From Gammaproteobacteria bacterium (GTDB lineage: Bacteria; Pseudomonadota; Gammaproteobacteria; J044), in contig RFHG01000421.1 in assembly GCA_003696465.1 (NCBI GenBank), positions 1 to 9,459 of the forward strand: 9,459 bases of DNA. Direction: 5' to 3'. The notes below the pieces were generated by a model. It was given only the letters and a program-made list of their open reading frames with translations. It was not told the origin of the DNA and searched no databases. This document shows positions 1 to 4,737 of the stretch, piece by piece. Each line of letters opens with the position of its first letter. Position 1 is the stretch's first letter. Position numbers and translations under genes: made by a program.

Positions 1-1470
1 GCCCTCGGCTGCGACCACCTGACACCCCAGCAGACGACCGCTGCCCGCTTCGGCCACCAGCTTGATGAAGCCGCGGGTGTCGAAATTGGCCAGTGCCCGG
101 GGCACGCTGTCGAGGTCGAGCCGGCGGGTTTCCACCTTGAGTCCGGCCTTTGCGGCCATGCGCGTATCCATGCCCACGGTGGCCACCGCCGGCTCGGTGA
201 AGACCACGGCCGGCATGGCCGAGAGATCCAGCCGGGCATCGCCGCCGGTCATGTTGATGGCGGCACGGGTCCCTGCGGCGGCCGCCACATACACATACTG
301 GGGCAGGGTGGTGCAGTCGCCGGCGGCATAGATGTGCGGCTGGCTGGTGCAGAGGCGTTCATCGACCCGGATTCGCCCGGCGGGGTCGGTTTCCACGCCC
401 GCCTTCTCCAGACCGAGACGATCCGTGTTGGCGCGCCGCCCGGTGGCCACCAGCAGGCGATCGCATTCGATGTGCTCGCCATCAGGCAAGTGCACATGGA
501 AGTTGCGGCCGTCATGGGCCACGGATTCAGGCACCGTGTGCAGATGCAGGGCCATGCCTTCCTCCTCCAGCAGCTCGGCCAGCAGGGCGCCGATTTCCGG
601 ATCTTCGCGCGAGAGTAAGGTACTGCGTGCCAGCAGGGTCACCCGGCTGCCCAGCCGCAGGAAGGCCTGGGCCAATTCCAGCGCCACCACCGAACCGCCG
701 AGCACGACCAGGTGCTCGGGCGCGCTTTCTGTGGCAAGCGCTTCGGTCGAGCTCCACCAGGGGGTGTCCGCCAGGCCGGGAATTTCCGGCAACGCCGGGC
801 GGGCACCGGTGGCAATCAGGATGCGGTCGGGCTCAAGTACCTGACTGTGGCCGCCTTCACCGGTGATCTCCAGTCTGTGCGCGTCGAGAAAGCGGGCCTC
901 GCCGCGGAGCAGTGCAATCTCCGGGTGCTGCTCAAGAATGGATTCGTACTTGGCGTGGCGCAGTTCTTCAACCCGGGCCTGCTGTTGCGCCAGCAGGGCC
1001 GGGCGGTCGATGTTGCCCCTGCAGCGGGGCAGGCCCCGGAACGGGTGTTGCGACTGCAGGTGGGCGATATGCGCTGCCCGAATCAGGATCTTGGAGGGCA
1101 CGCAGCCGATATTGACGCAGGTTCCGCCGATGACCGGGGCCCGTTCTACCAGCGTGACCCGGGCACCTCGGCCCGTGGCCTCGATCGCGGCGGCAAAGGC
1201 CGCAGAACCGGTACCGATGATGGCGATATGGGGTTTTTCAGTGTCAAGGCTCGCCGTGGCGTCTTCGGCGATTTCGGCCTGGTAGCCGAGGCCGCGTATC
1301 TTTGCCAGGATACCGTCCACATCGAGGCTGGCGCCCTGAACCGTTCCACGGCCTGAGGGGTAGTCCACTCGCGCTTCGGCCACACCCGGCAATTCGAGCA
1401 CTGCCGACTCGATGCTGCGGGCACAATGGTCACAGGTCATCCCGCGGATGACCAGGTCGAGGGTCTGCAT
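1..1470 (-). CDS. merA: Mercuric reductase MerA with N-terminal HMA domain (partial, C-terminus off window)
   Basis: Cytoplasmic flavoprotein that reduces Hg(II) to volatile Hg(0) with NADPH. The ATG at 1470 opens a frame of 490 codons that continues past the left edge. Residues 1-70 form a heavy-metal-associated domain with GMTCDHC (Cys13, Cys16). A dinucleotide-binding motif IIGTGSA lies at 84-90, the redox-active pair in GTCVNIGC at 117-123 (Cys118, Cys123), a second nucleotide-binding region near 255-280, the FAD motif YAAGDC at 381-386 and the MerA signature AAAAGTRAAINMTGGDA near 396-412. From memory, Tn501 MerA has about 561 residues, so roughly 70 residues with the terminal Cys-Cys pair should lie outside. 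A strong AAAGGAG precedes the ATG by 8 bases. It lies 60 bp downstream of an AhpD-like gene on the same strand, probably as one transcript. The HMA and INMTGGDA regions argue against other pyridine nucleotide-disulfide oxidoreductases such as lipoamide dehydrogenase. Confidence 0.96.
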   Translation of the reverse strand, partial: MQTLDLVIRGMTCDHCARSIESAVLELPGVAEARVDYPSGRGTVQGASLDVDGILAKIRGLGYQAEIAEDATASLDTEKPHIAIIGTGSAAFAAAIEATGRGARVTLVERAPVIGGTCVNIGCVPSKILIRAAHIAHLQSQHPFRGLPRCRGNIDRPALLAQQQARVEELRHAKYESILEQHPEIALLRGEARFLDAHRLEITGEGGHSQVLEPDRILIATGARPALPEIPGLADTPWWSSTEALATESAPEHLVVLGGSVVALELAQAFLRLGSRVTLLARSTLLSREDPEIGALLAELLEEEGMALHLHTVPESVAHDGRNFHVHLPDGEHIECDRLLVATGRRANTDRLGLEKAGVETDPAGRIRVDERLCTSQPHIYAAGDCTTLPQYVYVAAAAGTRAAINMTGGDARLDLSAMPAVVFTEPAVATVGMDTRMAAKAGLKVETRRLDLDSVPRALANFDTRGFIKLVAEAGSGRLLGCQVVAAEG

Positions 1471-1530
1471 GGCACGGCTCCTTTACGGTTTGCCCTGTCG
1501 GAGAGTGTGGGGCCGTACCATGGTCTGGTG

Positions 1531-1878
1531 TCAAGCCGGGTCTGCGGAAAACTCGTCCACGGCCTCCAGCAGGGGCGTCATGTACATATAGGCCGGGCCT
1601 CCATGCATGATCACGGCCATGAATCCGGCCTCGACGATTTCCTCCCGGCTTGCTCCCGCCTTCAGGGCCTGGTCGACGTGAAAGGCGATGCACCATTCGC
1701 ACTGTGCAGCCACGGCCAGCCCCACGTTGATGAGTTCCTTCTGCCGAAGATCAAGGGCCGCGCCGCCTTCTGCCCGCTTGAGAAAGTTGAGAAATCCTTC
1801 GGTTTCCAGCGGAAAGTCGTGTTCAAGCCGGCGGGTGAGGCTGGCCACATCGTGCAGCTTGTCCTTCATGTGGCCCAT
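1531..1878 (-). CDS. AhpD-like carboxymuconolactone decarboxylase family protein
   Basis: Small all-helical protein of 115 residues. The AhpD/CMD-family redox signature is visible as AAQCEWCIAFH, with Cys60, Cys63 and His67, preceded by an acidic helix (KELINVGLAVA). In AhpD this CxxC reduces a disulfide or peroxide; the substrate here is unknown. The start at 1878 is chosen because GGAGGAAA lies 3 bases upstream in the minus sense. A GTG at 1929 would add 17 unconserved-looking residues and lacks a ribosome site. It is the first gene of a minus-strand pair with merA (60 bp gap) and is divergent from arsR, so it may share arsenic/mercury-responsive control. A thiol-disulfide or peroxidase role supporting metal detoxification is inference. 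Decarboxylase activity is unlikely, because the neighbours are not aromatic degradation genes. Confidence 0.88.
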   Translation of the reverse strand: MGHMKDKLHDVASLTRRLEHDFPLETEGFLNFLKRAEGGAALDLRQKELINVGLAVAAQCEWCIAFHVDQALKAGASREEIVEAGFMAVIMHGGPAYMYMTPLLEAVDEFSADPA

Positions 1879-1881
1879 CGG

Positions 1882-1889
1882 TTTCCTCC
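1882..1889 (-). promoter_or_regulatory. Ribosome binding site of the AhpD-like gene
   Basis: On the minus strand this reads GGAGGAAA, directly before CCG and the ATG at 1878. It decides the start in favour of 1878 over the in-frame GTG at 1929 or the ATG at 1869. Confidence 0.75.
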
Positions 1890-1974
1890 GGTGGTTACGC
1901 GCGTGCGGGTGGATTTTTGCATCACGCACGCAGATGTTTCATGCCCTGGATCAAGAACACCTATGATATTGCAA

Positions 1975-2002
1975 TTGACATATATGGATATGCATATATA
2001 AT
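1975..2002 (+). promoter_or_regulatory. Near-consensus sigma70 promoter of the ars operon
   Basis: A perfect -35 TTGACA (1975-1980) and perfect -10 TATAAT (1997-2002) are separated by 16 bp. They sit 26 bp upstream of the arsR ATG at 2029, which leaves a short leader with GCGGAG as ribosome site. A promoter this close to consensus would be strong unless repressed, which fits an ArsR-controlled operon. Confidence 0.85.
1980..1999. promoter_or_regulatory. Probable ArsR operator: AT-rich palindromes between -35 and -10
   Basis: ATATAT at 1980-1985 and ATATAT at 1994-1999 flank GGATATGC, and ATATGCATAT at 1988-1997 is a perfect 10-bp palindrome. The element fills the promoter spacer and enters the -10, so a bound dimer would block RNA polymerase. 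ArsR/SmtB repressors are known to bind imperfect AT-rich inverted repeats of this kind. The assignment to this ArsR, and the exact boundaries, are inferred from position. Confidence 0.6.
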
Positions 2003-2028
2003 GATTTCAAAACTGCGGAGACGTATCC

Positions 2029-2382
2029 ATGTTCGAGGACCCTGCACAACTGCACCGCGCGCTGTCCGATTCCACCCGTCTGCGCCTGGTGGCGCTGCTG
2101 GATGGAGAAGGCGAACTCTGTGTCTGCGAGCTGGTTCATGCCCTGGACATGATCCAGCCGCGCATTTCGCGCCACCTTGCCCTGCTGCGGGATCAGGGTG
2201 TGCTGCGTACCCGCCGGAGTGGCCAGTGGGTGCTCTATCGGCTGAACGAGGAGCTGCCCGAGTGGGCCCGGCAGGTCATTGCCCTCACGGCTGCCGCCAT
2301 GCGCGAGACCGAGGAGGGCAAGGCCGACAGGGCTCGCCTGTCCGGGATGCAGGAACGCCCTTCCCAGTATTGCTGTGCCTGA
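2029..2382 (+). CDS. arsR: ArsR-family arsenic-responsive repressor
   Basis: Winged-helix metalloregulator of 117 residues. The As(III)-sensing motif ELCVCEL is at 29-35 (Cys31, Cys33), at the start of a DNA-recognition region that continues through QPRISRHLALLRDQGVLRTRR and the wing GQWVLYRL. This matches the R773 ArsR type (ELCVCDLC), but the third Cys position there is Val here; two Cys are generally enough for response. The C-terminus ends YCCA, giving an extra vicinal Cys115-Cys116 pair not typical of the R773 type. The ATG at 2029 follows GCGGAG. It is the first gene of the ars operon, with 39 bp to arsC, and probably represses its own promoter. Because the AhpD-merA pair diverges from the same 150-bp region, ArsR could control both directions (inference). 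Confidence 0.94.
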   Translation: MFEDPAQLHRALSDSTRLRLVALLDGEGELCVCELVHALDMIQPRISRHLALLRDQGVLRTRRSGQWVLYRLNEELPEWARQVIALTAAAMRETEEGKADRARLSGMQERPSQYCCA

Positions 2383-2421
2383 CGGCATGTGTAACCGATC
2401 GATGCAAAAGGTGCTTCATCA

Positions 2422-2907
2422 ATGAATCAGACCGTGAACCTGTTGTTCGTGTGCACCGGAAACTCCTGCCGTTCGCAGATGGCCGAGGGCTGGGCCAGGG
2501 CACTTGGAGGGAGCCGGGTGTCCGTTGCCTCGGCCGGCATCGAGGCCCATGGCAAGAATCCCCGTGCCATTGCCGTGATGCGCGAGGCCGGCATCGACAT
2601 CAGTGGGCAGGAATCGACCCGACTGACCGGGCAGATGCTGGAACAGGCTGATGTGGTCGTCACCGTATGCGGTCACGCCGATGAGCATTGTCCGGTGCTG
2701 CCGCCGGGTACACGCAAGGAGCACTGGCCCCTGAGTGATCCGGCCAGGGCAGAGGGTGAAGAGGGCGCCATCATGGATGTTTTCCGCGCCACCCGGGACG
2801 AGATCCGGCAGCACGTGACCGACCTTCTGCAGCGCCTGGACATACCCCTTGAATCAAAACCGGCTGGCCAGACGGCCCGGTCAAAGGAGGAAGCAACCCA
2901 TGTTTGA
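2422..2907 (+). CDS. arsC: Arsenate reductase, thioredoxin-type (low-molecular-weight phosphatase fold)
   Basis: Reduces arsenate to arsenite in the cytoplasm. The protein has 161 residues. The phosphatase-like P-loop CTGNSCR is at 11-17 (nucleophile Cys11, Arg17). The two shuttle cysteines are Cys83 and Cys90 in VCGHADEHCP, and the WPLSDPA loop carries the likely general acid Asp106. This three-Cys layout matches Staphylococcus pI258 ArsC (Cys10, Cys82, Cys89), which uses thioredoxin, and not the glutaredoxin-type R773 ArsC. A polar tail of about 20 residues extends beyond the usual end and overlaps the next gene by 8 bp. The start ATG at 2422 follows AAGGTG. The thioredoxin-like gene at 4309-4545 could supply reducing power, though the general cellular thioredoxin is equally possible. 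Confidence 0.95.
   Translation: MNQTVNLLFVCTGNSCRSQMAEGWARALGGSRVSVASAGIEAHGKNPRAIAVMREAGIDISGQESTRLTGQMLEQADVVVTVCGHADEHCPVLPPGTRKEHWPLSDPARAEGEEGAIMDVFRATRDEIRQHVTDLLQRLDIPLESKPAGQTARSKEEATHV
2883..2890 (+). promoter_or_regulatory. Ribosome binding site deciding the permease start
   Basis: AAAGGAGG lies 9 bases before the ATG at 2900, within the end of arsC. It supports 2900 over an upstream in-frame TTG at 2849, which would add a basic, non-membrane stretch of 17 residues. Confidence 0.8.
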
Positions 2908-3859
2908 CTGGCTGGCCAATGTCGTTACCTATCAGTGGCTCGGACTCGAGCCGGGTACCCATGCGGGTGAGGCAGTACATTTCTTCATTCAGGACACCAC
3001 CAAGATCTTCTTCCTGCTGGTGGTGGTGATCTATGTCATGGGCCTGCTGCGCGCCCTGCTCAGTCCCGAGCGCGTGCGCGACTATGTGCGCGGCAAGCCG
3101 AAGTGGCTGGCGCGTCTCATGGCCATTGTGCTGGGTGCCATCACACCCTTCTGCTCCTGCTCCTCGGTGCCGCTGTTCATCGGCTTTGTCGAGGCGGGCA
3201 TCCCGCTGGGCGTGACCTTCTCCTTCCTCATCGCCAGCCCCATGATCAATGAAGTGGCCGTGGTGATTCTGCTGGGCATTCTGGGCTGGAAGCTCACGGT
3301 GCTCTATGTCCTGGCCGGCCTGACCGTGGCCTGGTTCGGCGGCATCATCATGGAGTGGTTTCGCCCGGCCCGCTGGGTCGAGGACTATGTGTGGAAGATT
3401 CACATGGGCGAGACGCCGCAGGTGGAGATGGACACCTCCCTGCGTGGCCGCCATGAGTTCGCCCTGCGCGAAGTGAAGGAAATCCTGGGCCGCATCTGGA
3501 AATGGGTGATCATCGGTATTGCCGTGGGCGCCCTGTTCCATGGCTACGTGCCTCAGGAATGGGTGGTGAAGAATCTGGGCGGAGAAGGCCACTGGTGGTC
3601 GGTCCCGCTGGCGGTTCTGCTCGGCATCCCGCTTTATTCAAATGCGACCGGCGTGATCCCCGTTGCCGAAGCGATGCTCAACAAGGGCGTACCGATTGGC
3701 ACCACGCTGGCACTGATGATGAGCATCGCGGCGCTTTCCCTGCCCGAGATGCTGATCCTGCGCAAGGTCATCCGCTGGCCGGCCCTGGCCATCTATGCCG
3801 GCGTACTGGGTGTGGCCTTTACCCTGGTGGGCTGGGGCTTCAATGCCCTCGGCGCCTGA
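2900..3859 (+). CDS. arsP: UPF0718/ArsP-type permease, probable arsenical efflux
   Basis: Integral membrane protein of 319 residues in the DUF318/UPF0718 permease family (PF03773), which includes Campylobacter ArsP, an exporter of trivalent organoarsenicals, and E. coli YraQ. Hydrophobic segments are seen near 32-53, 72-82, 87-112, 117-150, 201-214, 233-256 and 264-313. The family signature TPFCSCSSVPLF at 82-93 carries Cys85 and Cys87, followed by IASPMINEVAVV (111-122) and a repeat-like second half with IPLYSNATGVIPVAEA (243-258). The paired Cys could bind As(III). It overlaps arsC by 8 bp. No ArsB or Acr3 is present, so this is the only visible exporter of the operon. Whether it moves inorganic arsenite, methylarsenite or something else cannot be read from sequence; the symbol rests on family and context. 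Confidence 0.85.
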   Translation: MFDWLANVVTYQWLGLEPGTHAGEAVHFFIQDTTKIFFLLVVVIYVMGLLRALLSPERVRDYVRGKPKWLARLMAIVLGAITPFCSCSSVPLFIGFVEAGIPLGVTFSFLIASPMINEVAVVILLGILGWKLTVLYVLAGLTVAWFGGIIMEWFRPARWVEDYVWKIHMGETPQVEMDTSLRGRHEFALREVKEILGRIWKWVIIGIAVGALFHGYVPQEWVVKNLGGEGHWWSVPLAVLLGIPLYSNATGVIPVAEAMLNKGVPIGTTLALMMSIAALSLPEMLILRKVIRWPALAIYAGVLGVAFTLVGWGFNALGA

Positions 3860-3891
3860 ACAACCGAAACCTTTCGAGGAGGAACGACACC

Positions 3892-4278
3892 ATGAGTACT
3901 CAGGATAATCAGCCGGCGCTGCACGGCGCCATTGTCTCCATGGTCTCGCTGGCGGCGGGTATTGCCAGCAACCACCCCCGCATGGGGCTGTGCCAGGTGG
4001 AAAGGCTGGTCGGCCTGGGCATCCCCCGGCACCAGATCGAGGCGGTGATCGAGATTGCGCGTCATATCCGCGACGAGGCCAGTGAACAGCTCGATGCCCG
4101 GTTCAACGAGGCATGGCAGGAGCTGGCACCCGTGGAAGAGGGAGGTTGTTGTTCGGGCAGTGAGGAGTCCGCCACGTCTTCCTGCTGTGGTGGTGCGGAG
4201 CCGGCCAGGAAAGAACAGACCGCTCCCGAGGGCGAGGCCTGCTGTACACCCACCCCGAGTGGGCAACCCTGTTGCTGA
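3892..4278 (+). CDS. Small protein with AhpD-like helical core and Cys-pair tail; possible metalloid-binding protein
   Basis: This 128-residue protein has no firmly known function. Residues 10-75 look helical and follow the pattern of AhpD/CMD-family proteins (SLAAGIASNHP...VERLVGLGIPRHQIEAVIEIARHI), but the CxxC is missing: SNHPRMGLC has His28 and Cys34 in that area. Residues 80-128 are a low-complexity, Glu/Ser/Gly-rich tail with four Cys-Cys pairs (86-87, 98-99, 117-118, 127-128), the last at the C-terminus. Such vicinal pairs suit soft-metal or As(III) binding. The ATG at 3892 follows GAGGAGGAA; the gene lies 32 bp after the permease and 30 bp before the thioredoxin-like gene, so it belongs to the ars operon. 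A role as arsenite chaperone or sink feeding the permease is inference. It has no signal peptide or membrane segment and is likely cytosolic. Confidence 0.85.
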   Translation: MSTQDNQPALHGAIVSMVSLAAGIASNHPRMGLCQVERLVGLGIPRHQIEAVIEIARHIRDEASEQLDARFNEAWQELAPVEEGGCCSGSEESATSSCCGGAEPARKEQTAPEGEACCTPTPSGQPCC

Positions 4279-4308
4279 TCCAGACTGAAACCTGAAAGAG
4301 GAATCGCC

Positions 4309-4545
4309 ATGAAAGAGATCAAGGTACTGGGCACGGGCTGTGCCAACTGCAAGGCCACCCTGAAGCTGATCGAGGAGGCCGCCCGCGAAAGAGGGGTTGA
4401 GGTCAAGCTCGACAAGGTGGAAGACATCGGCCAGATCATGTCCTACGGTGTCATGTCCACCCCTGGGGTGGTGATCGATGGCAAGGTGGTGCATGCCGGT
4501 GGGGTTCCCGATCGCAAGACCGTGGCCTCCTGGCTGGAGGGCTGA
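4309..4545 (+). CDS. Thioredoxin-like redox-active disulfide protein (CxxC)
   Basis: Small cytosolic protein of 78 residues with a compact thioredoxin fold, matching the family annotated as redox-active disulfide protein 2 or thioredoxin-like. The active-site motif GTGCANC (Cys11, Cys14) follows the first beta strand (KEIKVLG), and the cis-proline loop STPGVVIDGK is at 50-59. It lacks the WCGPC of canonical thioredoxin. The ATG at 4309 follows AGAGGAA. It is the last gene of the ars operon, 30 bp after the Cys-rich protein. Members of this family often sit beside UPF0718-type permeases, which fits here. It may reduce ArsC or the Cys pairs of its neighbours, or pass metalloid to the permease. 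These roles are inference. Confidence 0.9.
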   Translation: MKEIKVLGTGCANCKATLKLIEEAARERGVEVKLDKVEDIGQIMSYGVMSTPGVVIDGKVVHAGGVPDRKTVASWLEG

Positions 4546-4617
4546 TTGCACGCCCACCGATGCCCAGGGAGGGGCTGGTTCGGCCAAGCATGCCGAGGTG
4601 CCAAGCATTGCACACTG

Positions 4618-4642
4618 CAAGGTATCATATTTTGATACCTTG
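4618..4642. repeat. Perfect 10-bp inverted repeat with 5-bp centre (terminator or operator)
   Basis: CAAGGTATCA (4618-4627) and TGATACCTTG (4633-4642) are perfect inverse complements around TATTT. The element sits 73 bp after the ars operon and 96 bp before aas. In RNA it could extend by G-U pairs, but no T tract follows directly, so it is a poor intrinsic terminator. The AT-rich centre and full symmetry suit a dimeric repressor site controlling aas-lplT. The gap also holds a 9-bp direct repeat GCCAAGCAT (4583-4591, 4600-4608) and a possible -10 CATAAT (4667-4672) without a clear -35. Confidence 0.65.
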
Positions 4643-4737
4643 TGGGCAACAAGATACACCATTTTTCATAATCGTTTCTTGAAGAGCGCCTTTGGTCAAG
4701 ACTGAGCCCCGTCCACACATTCACCAGGGGGTCAGTC

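Noticed and set aside
712..1356. Plus-strand frame of 214 codons in the left region
   Set aside because: Antisense to merA, whose minus-strand frame is continuous for 490 codons with all catalytic motifs.
1426..2001. Plus-strand frame of 191 codons opposite the AhpD-like gene
   Set aside because: Runs antisense through a gene with a strong ribosome site and CxxC motif, then into the ars promoter.
1..4545. Possible transposon carrying the mer/ars block
   Set aside because: No transposase, resolvase, terminal inverted repeat or target duplication is visible in the window, so mobility cannot be supported.
4583..4608. Short direct repeat GCCAAGCAT, two copies 17 bp apart
   Set aside because: Only 9 bp and two copies. 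It could be a helical-phase binding site, but this is too little to call a feature on its own.
3793..4662. Minus-strand frame of 289 codons opposite the small ars genes
   Set aside because: Antisense to two well-supported small genes with ribosome sites, and no recognisable domain.
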